Shown here one piece after another: positions 43,279 through 56,648 of a stretch of 64,000 nt of DNA. Numbering within the stretch: position 1 is the stretch's first letter; every line of letters begins with the position of its first letter. The position numbers and the translations under genes are program-made. The stretch comes from Liolophura sinensis. Lineage: Eukaryota > Mollusca > Polyplacophora > Chitonida > Chitonidae. Location: contig NC_088295.1 of the NCBI RefSeq assembly GCF_032854445.1, forward strand, positions 67,363,058 to 67,427,057. The letters are read 5' to 3'. The notes under the pieces were generated by a model. The model was not told where the DNA came from and did not search any database. It saw only the letters and a list, made by a program, of their open reading frames with translations.

Positions 43279-46200
43279 CTGAAAAAATAAAACAGGACAT
43301 TTGTTAAAATATCACCCAGGAAACATTAACAGCCACATAATGATATAACAAAGAACATGCAATTTCAATATGGGTCTGTATAGAACTTTTGGACATTAGA
43401 TTTTTCTCGGAGGAAATCTTCCTGTCTTCCAACCAAAACTCAACATATTTTTTTAACATCGACAAACCTCTCAGGACAAGGCAAAATGTGAAACTTAACC
43501 AGGGGCAAAATTTTTGAATATCTACCTTAAATACTGTGACCTTTATTTAGTTTTTAAAAACAAATACAGATTTCCAGTTGTATTACATACATTTACTGTC
43601 AACAGATTACATGTGGTCATTAAAAATTTAAGATGCATGCACATGTCATTTTATCACAGTTAATGTCTTTAATAAATCTGACCTCAAATGCTGGACATTT
43701 TTGATGAATAACATCTAAAGAAAATTTTTTTAACAATTCATCACAAAATTAGTTTTAAAGCACAGAAAACATCACCACTTTCAGCAGCATCCAAGAAATG
43801 AAGAGAAAAATAGAAATGATGAAAATTTAATGGCACAAGCTGATCCCACATTAGATGGTATCTCTAATAAAGCTGATCCCACATTATAGGGCATCTCTAA
43901 TAAAGCTGATCCCACATTAGATGGTATCTCTAATAAAGCTGATCCCACATTAGATGGCATCTCTAATAAAGCTGATCCCACATTAGATGGTATCTCTAAT
44001 AAAGCTGATCCCACATTATAGGGCATCTCTAATAGAGCTGATCCCACATTATACGGCATTTCAAATAAAACTGACTGCACATTATACGGCATTTCAAATA
44101 AAACTGACTGCACATTATACGGTATCTCAAATAAGGATGATCCCTTATTATATGGCATCACAAATAAAGATGATACCACATCACATCTCAAATTAAGTCT
44201 GCCAAGCATAAGGCAATGTTTGCTTTCACATGATAACTGTAAGAAATATTCAGGCCCAAGAAAGGTAACTCCTAGTTGGTATCTCATCAATACAGAATTC
44301 GTTAATATAAAATTTCTTTTTTCTTAGTGATGACACCAGTGTCTAGTATAAATAATAAAAACCAATGAATAAATTTTAACTCATTATACTGTATGAAGAT
44401 TTCCTTTTGAAGCCATGCAAGCATCATTATCAAAACCAAACTGAAGTCCAAAGCCTATCTCTATCAAGCAGACCCACAGTTTATCATCATCCACGAAAAT
44501 ACAAAGACCTACCATAAAACTGTTAAGCATCTTAAGTCATGTGCTAAACATCTAAAGTTGAGATCAAATGCATTTATCAAGAGCAGAGTAAGCCATATAT
44601 ACTTATTTTTCTAATGCAATTGTTCAAAGAAGCAGTGCAAGCTGGTGTAGAAATTCAATCAGACGCAATGCCCGTGGCAGGCCTAACTATACCTTCCCCA
44701 TTATTTTTCCTACACGAGCGGCGTATGGTTTTTGTAGCCTGGCATGTGGCCCCACCCTGTAACAGTACTTTTTCCCGCGTTCTCTCCTTAGTTACAGGGT
44801 CACACTCACTCCAGGGTTTTATATCATACTTACACTCTGAAATGATACAGAAACAAAGGTCAAATAATCACGAAAAAGTAACAGGGACGTCTTCAGACAC
44901 ATCAGATCGATCAGTAGGAATGCCATCTATCCATAAAACGTCCAAGATTTAGAAATTCTAAGAAGTTTTTACAGCTGCAAGGTCAAGTAGGCCTGTGATT
45001 CCTTCATTTCTTTGTCTGATTGTTGTTTCATGATTGTATGTCTGATTATCAGCAGCGTAATGTCAATAAGCATCAGCAGGTGCCCCATCCAGTTATATAC
45101 ATCAGGTATACATGCATATTAATACACATATATTTGATAGCAACGTCCAATGAACACTTCACACAAAAGAATTATCAGGTTCACGTGTAAAGCCTGTTAA
45201 CATCAGTGTTGCTGGAAATTAAATTGTCAACATTACAAATATCTCTGGAGAAATTTGGGTATTTTGTAATTATGTTTTTTTTTTTTGGTTTTTCCTTCTT
45301 AACCAAAAAGTACATACATAAAATCAATTCAACACCCCTTATGTGCTGAATGTATGCGATAAAATAGATAACAGTAATACACAGAGAGGATATTTCAAAT
45401 AACATCTGTTAGTATGTTTACCTTACCAATAATATGTCATCTTGCTTTTTATTTGTATAAAAACATTTGGAAAATTTGCTTTTCTTTTGTCAATATAATT
45501 ATTTCAGGAAGGAAAATCTGCATGTTGCGTTTATTTCCAAAAACAGTACGTTTTCTTCACTAACCCTTCTGATGATTGGTCTAAATTCCATGACCTCCGC
45601 AGGGGGTATGGAGAGGGTATAGACTAACACATTCATCTTGGTACAAGTTGTATTACCTGATACCTCTGAACTGTCTAGTACTAAGCCAAATCACTACCAT
45701 GGATTTGATTCAGCATGCATAACAACAGATCTGACTCAGTAAGAAAAAAGGTTCACCATTATCGGGTAACACAACTGAAGCTAGATCCTAAACACAGAAA
45801 TCAGATACATAACCAGGCTCATTTTCTGTATCATTGCAAGTAATCCTAACAAATATCAACTGTTCATGCTTGTACAAGTCTAAAATCAAATCTGACATTT
45901 TTTTTTTTACAAAATCATTCAATGTTTTTCATATTAAGTCTCAAGAAATGTCTATGGTCAGAGTATTTTTAAAGGAATAATACTAAAAAGTGAATTTCTT
46001 TGATTTCTCAGCACAGCACACCTGTCTGCAGCCCTTGGTTTATATCACCTGTCAGTGGCCCTGAGCTGCCCTCTTAACTCTCCACAGGGGCCTGTCACCT
46101 TTATCAGTCTACAGCACTGTTAGTACCAGCTCTCTAACCACATCAGGCCTTCCAACACTCCCTGTTTTTTTGGGCTTGTCAGCCATCATTACACTAATTG

Positions 46201-49200
46201 GATAATACTATGATAGATTGTCTGGGCGAGAGGGAGGGAGGGAGACAGTGGAGCAGATGTTAACCCAAGAGCCTGGTCTAATGACTGGCTGGCTGGGAGG
46301 TGAGGGTACAACGCTGGGCTACTTCACATTTTCTCCCCTCAGGCCAAGCACAGTGATAAATTTGCTGCTAGGTAGACTCTACAAAGGACTGCTTACAAGC
46401 TTGGTTTAATGAAGATCTGAAAATGTCTGGCTTCTTTTAATACTTTTATTACATTTTTTGATAAAGTTTTTAACAAACTATCCAATATAATGGATTTAAA
46501 AGGATGTACCTAACTTGCTTCAGGATACTGTCATGATTGTGCCAATGCAGTAATTACCTAAAACCATTCTGGAGTTCCAAGATGCTACTTCGTCTGTTAA
46601 TGACTGATAAGCATTAATTCATTGCTACGTAGCACCAATACTATCCGTAGTTCTTGCAGTTCCATGTTGGCAAACTATCATGCTAGTGTAGCAACTTCAT
46701 GTAGCAAACTTTGGCTTTATCTTATTCTGCATACATGTATATTCGAACTGTGACATTTCGTTTTGCAGAAATAAAGGCAAGCAAAAGTGTAGTTTCAATC
46801 ACCTTATGTATTTCCAATGATGTTGAGAGATTTGACATCAAAAAGACAACAGTAAAATGTTCTTATCAGGCAAATTTAACCAGTGGGTAAACAAATGGTG
46901 GATAGAAAATTGAACTACATGCGTGTGACCAGCAATCACCGCATGTTTGTGGGTTTTCACCAAAGTTCACTCAGGTTTTGTGCGACCATAATGCTGACCA
47001 TCGCTGTACACATGTAAGTGAAATATCGTTAAGTATACAGTAAAATAACTCCAATCAAAAAAATAAACTAAATTACTGGATGAATACTGCATATAAATCT
47101 CATTTTCCTGTTGTTTTTTTTTTTCTCTGAAAATCATAGTAATTATTTCAAACAGTCTATAAACAAGAGTCTATACACACTGACCATCCAAGACAGACTG
47201 CAATATATATACACACACACACATGATATCTTCCATGTGCATGTGTCTGCATTCAGCAGTCCCACACCTGGCTGCCTAGGGAAATTACTGATAGACAACA
47301 CACCCAAAACACTGAAAGATTTATCAGCTACTATTGCATTAAGGAATACCAAAAGAAATCCTGACAATCTCAATTCTTTGCAACCTTTTAGCAGGATTCC
47401 AGAATGCTACAGCTGCAGTGTCAGTACACAGCGTTTTTACCTCATAAACCTAGGTGCCCTAGGTTTGCAGGGAATTAAAACCTTAAGCAATCAGCGATGT
47501 TCACGCAAGCCTGACGAGGAAACAAAACACAAGAAAATTTATAGGGGAATCTTAGATTTCGGTGCCAGTCTACAAATCAGCAGCAAATGCCTGCAGTAAA
47601 TGGGGTGCTACTAAAACTGAGAACATGCTTCAGGGGCTCACAGACGGCATGAGAAGAGTCAATTTATCTTATTAATTCTCGAATGTTTCATCCCCCCCTC
47701 CCCCCCCGGAGATCTGTCATAAGTGATGGATGTTCTTTCTTCTATTATTGACGTGCAATGTTTTATGCCACTTGACGGATGGACACTAATCATCATATAA
47801 CCCTAACTTAACAGCCCATTTCCTGCGAGCATAGTGACTTGGAGAGCAAAATTCTCCTGCCTCTCTCCAGCCATAATATGCTACGACTTGTGGATCTGAA
47901 TAAAGGACTACTAACCTACCCATAAACCTCGCATCACATTTCCTTAAAACGTTTGAAACATGCCCGATTCAGTCAATGAAAACTGCATTTACATTTTATT
48001 CTTTTTAACAGCTTCAATTAACACTTGTCATGAGTGTTTCCTGAACAAATTTTACAATATTGCAATCTACATTAGAAGTTTTAAAGGAAACAGGAAATAT
48101 GTCATTAATACATAATTTTCTGTTTTTTTTTTTTTTAAATCCATACAATCTTTTTATATTACTCATGCCACATTTTCACCATCACTGGTTTACTGTTTCA
48201 AGACACGTCTACAATATTTTTCTCAACTGTTTATGTTGTCGGCTTTAACAAACAAAAATATACAAACCAACTTTTAAACAGCACTATGCCATTAAGCCAC
48301 CTACAGTTTGAACTTATCTCTACAACATGAGAATGACTCTTGCTTTTTAACTATAGCTGCTAGAATTCAGGTTTCAAAGCTACAGTAATATCAAGGGAAT
48401 GCGCATTAAGTAAACATGACTTCCGTGTATTACATGTATTAATTCTTCCTGAACCAAAACCATTACTCTTACTGCACTATGTCACAAGAGAACTTTGCTA
48501 ACAAATCTTTCACATCTACATGAAGCAAGCCAGTACAATAATTTGTCTTTAACAGGAGGTTGGTGTTTGTCTCTAGTAAAACTTGGCCCCAAAAGCCGTT
48601 AAAGCCACTGTGGTTTTACAAGAACATGTTTACATGTACCTCATGTCTTTTATTATGCTGTCTTTTATTATGAGTCTTTTATTATGCTACTTGCAGTAGT
48701 AATAGTGCCTGTTTTAAACATGTTTAGGATCAAAAACTTAAGTTTAACAGGTTAAAACAGTTTGAGAAGTGTTGACTTACTGGACTTGTCCTTGATTTTA
48801 CAAGGCTTGGTCACTTTCCTTGTCTGGTCACACACTGTTTCACTGTTATCCGTCTTCAGCTGGTCAACCCGTGTCTTCATCAACGTGTCCGCATCACACT
48901 CAGACCACTGACCACGAGTGTAACGACATGCTGGACAGGCACAAAGGGAGACAATCAATCACAGCACAACCAAACAATAAAAAACTTTACATCCACATAT
49001 GTTTAATATCAATTTTTGTTAGACATACATGGAAGCATTTCTTTGAAATTCTTGAAACTTACATTTTCAGTACATACATGTTCAGGGAATGCTATCTTAT
49101 CTTATCACAGAGGCAAAGCTCACAAAATTTTGGTTTAATTTACATGTCAGGGGCCACTTTCACAAAACTTCATAACTCGAATTTTCATTTTTTAACTTAT

Positions 49201-52200
49201 ATATCTTTATGTCTATATCATATCAGGTGACATCACTGACCAGGAAAGTTGCAAACAAATAATTCAAAACATTTGCTGATATTCTAAGGGAGATAATTAT
49301 TATGAACAAAGGGTCTTCTCAACATTAGCCAACATTAGCAAATGAAGTCACAGAGATCACATCCCTGATCTCAGCTCAAGTAGGATGGTATGTCGCCTTC
49401 CATGACCCAGGACTACAACAGGAGAACTTACGTTTTTTGCATTTCCTGGTCACAACTTTTGTAATTTCGCACGTGGTTGAATCCCCTTTCCGTAGCGTAA
49501 GCGTGCGTAACCTCTGGTTTGTGACCGGGTTACAGGGCGACCAATCACCACGGGTGTATTTGCATGCTAAGACAAATAAATAAGCAATGCGCCATATTTC
49601 ACCAGGCAGTATAAAAACACTACGCAGTTTTTGGGTTTCGTAAATACGATAAAAGAGTGAGATTCCCGGGCAAAATGCCATGGCCGCTTTATGGCACAAC
49701 AGGGTTGCATGTACTTGCCTATCTTCTAACATGGCAGTATTCTTGTTCAGTTAAACGTACCTGTAGAATATTAATATTTTTGCAATATTTGACATCCAAA
49801 CACACCCACGAACATAATTCAGAAGAAAAATCTAATTTCCGTATTCTACATCATGTATCATCCAATCTATAACATTCCACTAAAAAATGGTGGACTCATA
49901 CTACTGTGCCAGAAGGGACAAGATCACATCTAGAAGGGACATCACTCTGTTATTGTAATATCATATCTCAAACATCTGCATATTCCATCACTTCTACTGC
50001 TCACCACATACACATGTGAATCATGCAGTATGATATCTGACCATGTAAACCTACCACCAATTCTATCATAATATCAGCAATGCTCAATAAACACATGCTT
50101 CTGAGTCTTTTATCCATAAAGATTTGCTATAATTTAGCATCCAACAGAATCTTTGATTTTTAGCTGTGAAAAGCACTTTTATTGGAGGTTGGCATTGTTG
50201 TTATGAAGTCCCTGGGGAGGTCATTCTGACTTCATCTTGTTATTGATCATGGGGTGCATTTTCTTTCAAAATGTGCATATGTGTCACAGCCTGTGACCAT
50301 ATATCAGTCAGTTTTGTTTTTCATAACAAAAAGCTACAATTACATCAAAATCAAGAGCCTATAGCCTGCCACTGGTTTGCCTTTTGTTAGACTCAGAAGT
50401 CTTAAAGGAATCCTTATAGAAAGTTTCATTGAGCTTGTCACCATTCATATTTACCATGTAACCCTTAAATTTCACAGCCACATACCACAGCACTAGACCT
50501 TCACCCTCTGCAAATAAGAAGTAACCTTTACAACTGGAGAGAACTGGAGTAAACCAGCTATATGCCCCTGACAAGTCATAGACAAACCAGTCAGAAGTGG
50601 ATTGAAGCTGGCAGCCTTACTGTTCAAGGGCTGACTCGCCTTGGGAGTAGAATGCTTTTAAATAGCTGGATGATGTTCATCACAATTACAGACAATGAAA
50701 AAACTAAAATGAAGAATATATCAGATGAAAGATCACTAACCAATGTCCAGAAAAACAGTTTGATCCATTTTTTTTTTTTTTTTAGAATTTTTCCATCAGA
50801 GTGAAATGGTTTGAAAACATCAGATTCATTGGTGGATGCTTTAGTGACACATTGAGTATCAATGATGCAACACCCATAGTTTTTGCTTGAAATACAAGTA
50901 GTTCACTTCAAGAAACATTCCATGAATGCATTCATAGACCTATACGTACATACATTTTGAATCATGAAATCTAGTAGCCTGTGTGTGTTATGTGGCAAAA
51001 ACCTGAGCTGAAATCACTGGTCCTGATATAGTCCAGAAAAGGTCACCACCGAATCCAAAGTTTCAAAAGCGTTTTACTAGGCTGAAAAAATTCCCCTCCA
51101 AAAAATAAGTCGAACTATTTTTTTCAACAGTATTTATTGGTCTGTCATCAGACATCTACTTTGTGTTAGTGTTTTCTTTGCCTTTAAATGTAATGTTCTT
51201 TTTCCACAAGATACCATAAAAAAATAAAATGCAAGCTGAAAAAATCCCCCAATTATGGATTACATGCACTAGTTCAATTCCCCTTCACCCAAGCTTTGTA
51301 CATCATATACATATATTACTCATCACAATGGCTGTCTGGTGTCATTACACCATACAGCACTTACCTTTCTTGCACTTCCTCTTAATAGTGATGGTGGGCT
51401 GACATCTGTTGGGGTCACCCTTCCTTAATGTCAGCACTCTGGTACGTGAGTTTGTGGCCACATCACACTCAGACCAATCAGCACGGGTGTACTTACAGCC
51501 TGAGACAAGAAAAAAAGACATGCTGTGCATCAGGGCATCATTGCGAGTATAGTGAGGTAAAGAAACAGTAGGTTGTGAAATTTTGCTACCTAAAACAAAG
51601 CTGCACAATAAACTTTTAACTTAACATCCTAACTGATGACCATTGGCTATATTGCATTTTATATTGATTTACAAAAGCTAATCAAGTATAAATCAAAGGT
51701 CAATTATAAAACCTCTTAATATAAGTTTCCAATCCACGCTTTGCATAACTTTTTTTCCCACCAGCACAGAATCACAAAAACACATAAGAAAAGATAAATG
51801 AAGTCATTCCTAGCAGTGTTGTTTATGGTTTATGCCTGCCACAAACCTTTGGCTCTTCCAACCTTGTTCTTCCTCTTCTTCTTGCCCTGCTTGCCTTTCT
51901 TACAGCGCCGACTCACTGTTTTGGTGGGCTTACACTTACTGGTGTCGCCCTTCTTCAGGGTTGCTGTCCGGGTCTTGTAACCCGTGATAGGGTTACACTC
52001 TGACCATGCTCCCTTTCCATACTTACATTCTGCCAGGAAAAAAACAAAAACTCAAAAATGTAGTCTGGCTTTCACCATCCAAAATGAGGCCAAGATGAGG
52101 TATCATTTTCCTGTCACAATTTGTAGGATATAAAACCAGTCAACTTAAATACCATATGGAATATGTTTACTCATAATTTTGTTGATTTCAAAATATTTCT

Positions 52201-55200
52201 CTGATTTTGAGATAAATATATCCTAAATGACCATAAATTTCTAGTTAAATGACTAACTTGGCCATTTTTTATGATTCTGAGAGTTCTATTGATTTCAGAA
52301 ATGTGTTCTGAAGTTTGCTTGGAACATGGGAACATTTAGGTAATGGTATACCAGACCTATACGTGTAGATAAGTATCCATCAGGAATGAAGAAGCAACTC
52401 ATGTAAACTGTTAATGCAATTTACTAAATCTTTGAAAGAAGAAATGGGCTTTATAAAATTATTATTTTATAAATCAAAACAAAATTTCATGCTTTTAATG
52501 TTTTATAATCCTTATAAAAACAAACCAATGGATGTTATTTAACACCATGATCAATGCTATAAATGTCAAATAGGCAAATAAAATAAATGTATCGTAAAGC
52601 AACAACAACTTTTTATTGTGAACTCCAACTGCAGTCCAGGACATAATATGTTGATAAGCGATGAATTTAATCACTGCACAAGCATTCTCAAACTACATGA
52701 TGTTGGGTGATAATCCATTAGCAAGATTTCATTATTACATGACCTGGGTTACATCTGACACTCCATCAACATCCTTAAACTCGTTAGATTAAACCCCTCT
52801 GTCTGGTGGATCATTGATCTGCACAGTTGATTTTACGCTGGTCATTAAATTCAAAACACATGAGTAACTTTTGGAGCAGGTGATTGGTTTAATTACAAAT
52901 CGATGTTCAGGGCAGAAGAGTGTGTATTAAAGCTAGGGCTGGCTCATGGCTGGTCAGGTGGATCCTTATGTGAGGCTACTTCAACTCCGCTATTTGTTTT
53001 TATACCTCTGTGGAATTGCAATGGGGAATCTTGATTTGCACTTGTCTACCTGAGTGTATCCACTGTATGAGTGTGAGTTCATTCAGGACACCATTTCTCA
53101 AAAACTATTAAAGATATACTGTAATTCTTCAACCATTTTGTATCTTTACAAGGTGTTTATTCACGCAAATCCTGATAATATATACTTTTTGTGAACCCCT
53201 GAAACTGCCCAATCCAACTAATGTAGTTTTGTGGATAACTAAAAACATTGAAGGCATGATTGATTTAACGGTGTGAATTGTACTTAATGACAAAGTGAGT
53301 CAAATCTAGCTTCATGTTCAGGTAGCAGAATAGATCTGTGAGGTGAGACTGTCTGCTAATAGTAACAGTCAGACAATCACCACTCAGAATGAATTATTAT
53401 GGCTACTATTTCAACTATATCACGGCGATCACCACTCTGACACCAACTCCCTACACTAATTCTTATAATTTTAGGGCAGATATTAGCAGTGCTGAAAGCA
53501 AAGAATTGCATTTCTCTGGAAGTTTTTTGAAAAAGTAACATTATGAATATGTTGCTTATTAGATGGACTAACAATGAGGGGAAAACAGAAACGATAAACA
53601 TTCCTGCTACAATTACAGGTACATTGACTAAAAAGAGCAGACCAGGTGTCCCAAAACTTACAGTACTCACATATTAACACCATCATGGTTTTTGGTGAAA
53701 CTGATCATAACAAAGAAAATTCTGAACATGTCTGAGCTTCAGCGTTAACTTCGATGGTACCAACATATTATCACGTGAAAACTACATGTATCTCAGTCTC
53801 CTGGTAGATGTTTTCTCGAAACAGAAGCTTGTGAAAGTACATGTACATAGGTCAATATATATGCACATCAAGCACATCATGACACAAGCAGTACATACAT
53901 GTTAATTAACTTCTACATTATATATATGTACGTATTAACAAAGCACTAGATATATACAATGTAAATGTATATACATGTACATTGTTGATAATAATTTTAT
54001 TATTTTTTATTGTCTGGTTAGTGTTTTAAGCCGTGCTCAAGAATATATGATAACACCCACAAGTAGATTAGTATCTTCAAAGTAAAACACATGCTGTAAA
54101 CAACAATTCACTGAGTAAATCAAGATTAAAACTTGTCTGCATTTCATTTCTTTCATCAGATGTCTCATTACAATTGATAAACCTTTAATCTATTAAGGAT
54201 ACTGAATACTTCATGTAATTTGTTTTTCCAATAGTAAATTCATCAAGGAAATCTCTTCACGTTTGTGAGAGTCGCCCTCTATAGGGTTAATGTCATTGTG
54301 TGTATGTACTGACGACTCTACAGATACATGTTTATATCTACTCCATGCAGAGCCAGGTCGTAAATTCATGTACATGTGGATACTTGGCGTGCGGTTATGT
54401 TGTGGGTAAAGATGTACCTCTTAGTCAACCACACCTGTAATTTATAAGCATACAGAACTAGTGCTAAGAGCAGGCACTGTGTTAATGGCAGCCACATGCA
54501 GACAGATACTGTCCAGGTGACAATTAGGCTGCCTACAGCAGGCCACAGACAGGCTGTGATATATAGTCACCTTTTCTACACTTCTTAACAATTTCTTTAG
54601 TTGGCGGGCAAACACTGGCATCCCCGCGTTTCAGTGTGAGCGTTCGCGTTATTTTCTGTGTTTCAGGGTTGCATGGGCTCCAGTCACCTTTACTGTACCG
54701 GCATTTTTGGTCTACAAGTCAACAACACCACATTGTTTCAGCCTGTAACATGCCAATGAAAAGATGGCCGTGTGCCAAACCATAATCTACCCCGCTAAGG
54801 CAGGTCATGCTTGTCTGTGCCCCCCCCCCCAAAACCTGGTCTTAATCATAACTGTTGATTTCCACACCATAGTCTAAAATTGGCAAAGCAATGTGAGGAG
54901 ACATTGTTAAAACATACCCCGCTTTTCTCCCTCCATGCATCTGCACCCTAGAAACAGCTGCCCTTTAACCTCTTTACAATAACATACATGTAAATATACA
55001 TATATACATATGAAAGCACAGCTGCCATACACTTACTGTAATTCTTCAACCTTTTCGTGTGTGTGTGCAAGATGTTTTATTCAAGCATATTCTGCAGGCG
55101 TTATTCTGTGTTGACTGATAAAATTATACTTTTGTGAAGCCCAGAAACTGGCCAATCCAACCGATATAGTTTTGTCTCCAAAGTCATATTATAAATATGC

Positions 55201-56648
55201 ATAGCGCACCGTAATGACCCTGGAGTCTCCCACCAATGCGGTCGCTGTGAGTTCGTCCAGCTCGTGCTGGCTTCCTCTCCGGCCGTAAGTAGGAAGGTCT
55301 GTCAGCAACCTGCGGATGGTTGTGGGTTTCCCCCGGGCTGTGCCCGGTTTGCACCCACCACAATGCTGGCCACTATTGTATAAGTGAAATATTCTTGTGT
55401 ACGGCGTAAAACACCAATCAAATAAATAAATAAAAATAAATGTGCATAAGATGCAATAAAAGTTGCTCTTTCATATGCGAAAAGGTGGAGGAATTATCGT
55501 ATGCATAAAACACACATACATGTATACAGAAACAATCATGAATTCTACAAGGTTTCCTCAACCAATGAACCAAACTGCTGTCAATATAAGCAAAATTACT
55601 CCCGAGTTCAGTTTGAACACCTACTAAATTCAAGTACATGGACAATTAAACTGTAATAACTTTTATAGCCATATAAAGCTGTAATGCATGTCTGTAATCG
55701 TATAACATGATGATTCAGTATCCACCAATACAATCATGTGCATGTACAATCAATATTCAGCAGGATATGAAAGCAAAAACATCCAATTAAGTAACCTACT
55801 CCGGATACAGCAACAAATAATATGTAAATTACTATGAAAATTACAAACATGAAGTTATCTAAAAAAGGGTTTCTAGTTATATTTATATGGTAATACTTTT
55901 GATATAATATAAGTCTTATCAGCTGAGTACTTTAAAAAATATCTCAAGAAAGAAACACAAATAACCTCCTACAGAAAAGGAAAAAACCATTAATTCACCT
56001 TTGAAAAATGATTGCTGAAATAATTTCCAATTTGTGCAAATTGGTAGGAATCGTTGAATGACTGGCCTTCTGGCACACAGATTAGCAATTACAATAAAAT
56101 GATCATAATGAACCAGCTTTTTACACCACACTGGCTAGCACAGTCTACTTTGAACCTTTTCCCGAAAACGTTTACATACATTCCTTTTTGCAACTCTGCG
56201 TTACCATGAATGGTTGTTAATTGTAAGGCTTTTACATGACCACTGGATGCACATGAATGACTGTTCCATATTATTACTCAATCCCTATAACATTACAAGG
56301 CCTTAAGCCCTGAAATGATTTTCTATGACCGTATCAATAAGTTAGAAAACTTCAGGTAAACGGTGAGGGAAATCCACTGACCTTTATTCTTCCTGTTCTT
56401 GTTGTTGCTGTTAATGGTTGAAACACTTGAGCTGACAGCTTCTCCCCTCAGACCAGCCTCACTCGGAGACAGGCCTGTGATTGGTCCACGAACTTCCTCC
56501 CGACACGGAATTTTGCATCGTACCTTTTTGGTCTTGGAGGGACACCCTGATCCAGTAAGGGTGGCTGTTTGGAACCCTTTCCCACACCTACCCTTTTTGG
56601 GGTTACATTCTGACAACTGCCAGTCACAGCCTGGTATTTGCTTCAAAG
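43133..56648 (-). CDS. pleiotrophin/midkine-type protein with one N-module and seven C-modules (5' end outside or unseen)
   Basis: Eight minus-strand exons (56648-56382, 54711-54571, 52029-51847, 51499-51365, 49566-49432, 48930-48781, 44836-44693, 43278-43133) join through phase-1 introns to about 433 residues. The first is a PTN/MK N-type domain with six cysteines (GCDWQLSECNPKKGRCGKGF ... CKIPC). Each later exon is one C-type module with four cysteines and the core CKYxxxxWSxC, then TLKKGD and C. Vertebrate pleiotrophin and midkine have one N and one C domain and are secreted, heparin-binding growth factors. The many Lys/Arg residues here fit glycosaminoglycan binding (inference). No signal-peptide exon was identified, and the phase at the 5' end shows another coding exon upstream. 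The last exon ends in TAA without a long basic tail. Confidence 0.92.
43839..44190. repeat. 33-bp minisatellite in a PTN/MK intron
   Basis: About ten units of GCTGATCCCACATTAGATGG plus TATCTCTAATAAA lie in the last intron of the PTN/MK gene. They grade into a variant unit (AAACTGACTGCACATTATAC). A minus-strand frame runs through it only because 33 is a multiple of three. Confidence 0.92.
44693..44836 (-). CDS. PTN/MK gene: exon for C-module 6
   Basis: 144 bp, AG acceptor ATCATTTCAG and donor GTATAG. It encodes KCKYDIKPWSEC, then TCQATKTIRRSCRKNNGE. The exon is phase 1 on both sides. Confidence 0.88.
46925..47066 (+). repeat. SINE-A 3' fragment
   Basis: Diverged 3' half: ACCAGCAATCACCGCATG, GTGGGTTTTCACC, then GTAAGTGAAATATCGTTAAG and CAATCAAAAAAATAAA. 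It lies in a PTN/MK intron, antisense to the gene. Confidence 0.6.
48781..48930 (-). CDS. PTN/MK gene: exon for C-module 5
   Basis: 150 bp, acceptor TGTCCAG, donor GTAAGT. It encodes CRYTRGQWSECDADT, then TVCDQTRKVTKPCKIKDKS. The middle is less basic (DQLKTDNSE) than in the other modules. Confidence 0.9.
49432..49566 (-). CDS. PTN/MK gene: exon for C-module 4
   Basis: 135 bp, acceptor TTGTCTTAG, donor GTAAGT. It encodes CKYTRGDWSPCNPVTNQRL, then TLRKGDSTTCEITKVVTRKC and KK. It is one of the best-conserved modules. Confidence 0.92.
51365..51499 (-). CDS. PTN/MK gene: exon for C-module 3
   Basis: 135 bp, acceptor TTGTCTCAG, donor GTAAGT. It encodes CKYTRADWSECDVATNSRT, then TLRKGDPNRCQPTITIKRKC and KK. 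Same length as the module 4 exon and closely similar, suggesting a late duplication. Confidence 0.92.
51847..52029 (-). CDS. PTN/MK gene: exon for C-module 2 with basic tail
   Basis: 183 bp, acceptor CCTGGCAG, donor GTTTGT. It encodes CKYGKGAWSECNPITGYKT, then KCKPTKTVSRRCKKGKQ and a Lys/Arg-rich tail (GKKKRKNKVGRAK). That tail is like the C-terminus of vertebrate midkine, but here it sits in mid-protein. Confidence 0.92.
54571..54711 (-). CDS. PTN/MK gene: exon for C-module 1
   Basis: 141 bp, acceptor GACTTGTAG, donor GTGACT. It encodes CRYSKGDWSPCNPETQ, then TLTLKRGDASVCPPTKEIV and KKCRK. Confidence 0.92.
55203..55440 (+). repeat. SINE-A copy, slightly 5'-truncated
   Basis: It lacks the A box but has B-box-like GAGTTCGTCC, GGGTTTCCCCCGGGCTGTGC, AAGTGAAATATTCTTGTGTA and a long AAATAAATAAA tail. 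Near-identical flanks AAATATGCATA and AAATGTGCATA look like an aged target duplication. It lies antisense in the first visible PTN/MK intron. Confidence 0.85.
56382..56648 (-). CDS. PTN/MK gene: N-module exon
   Basis: 267 bp, acceptor TTGTTTCAG, donor GTCAGT. It encodes the six-cysteine N-type domain (GCDWQLSEC, GRCGKGFQTA, SGCPSKTKKVRCKIPC). A linker rich in Ser, Asn and Lys follows (SVSTINSNNKNRKNK). It needs one base from an upstream exon. Confidence 0.92.

Noticed and set aside
43781-44290. 169-codon minus-strand frame inside the PTN/MK gene
   Set aside because: It reads through the 33-bp minisatellite in the last intron. It lacks the cysteine pattern and splice sites of the true modules.
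44614-44952. 112-codon plus-strand frame
   Set aside because: It is the antisense shadow of the PTN/MK C-module 6 exon (44693-44836).
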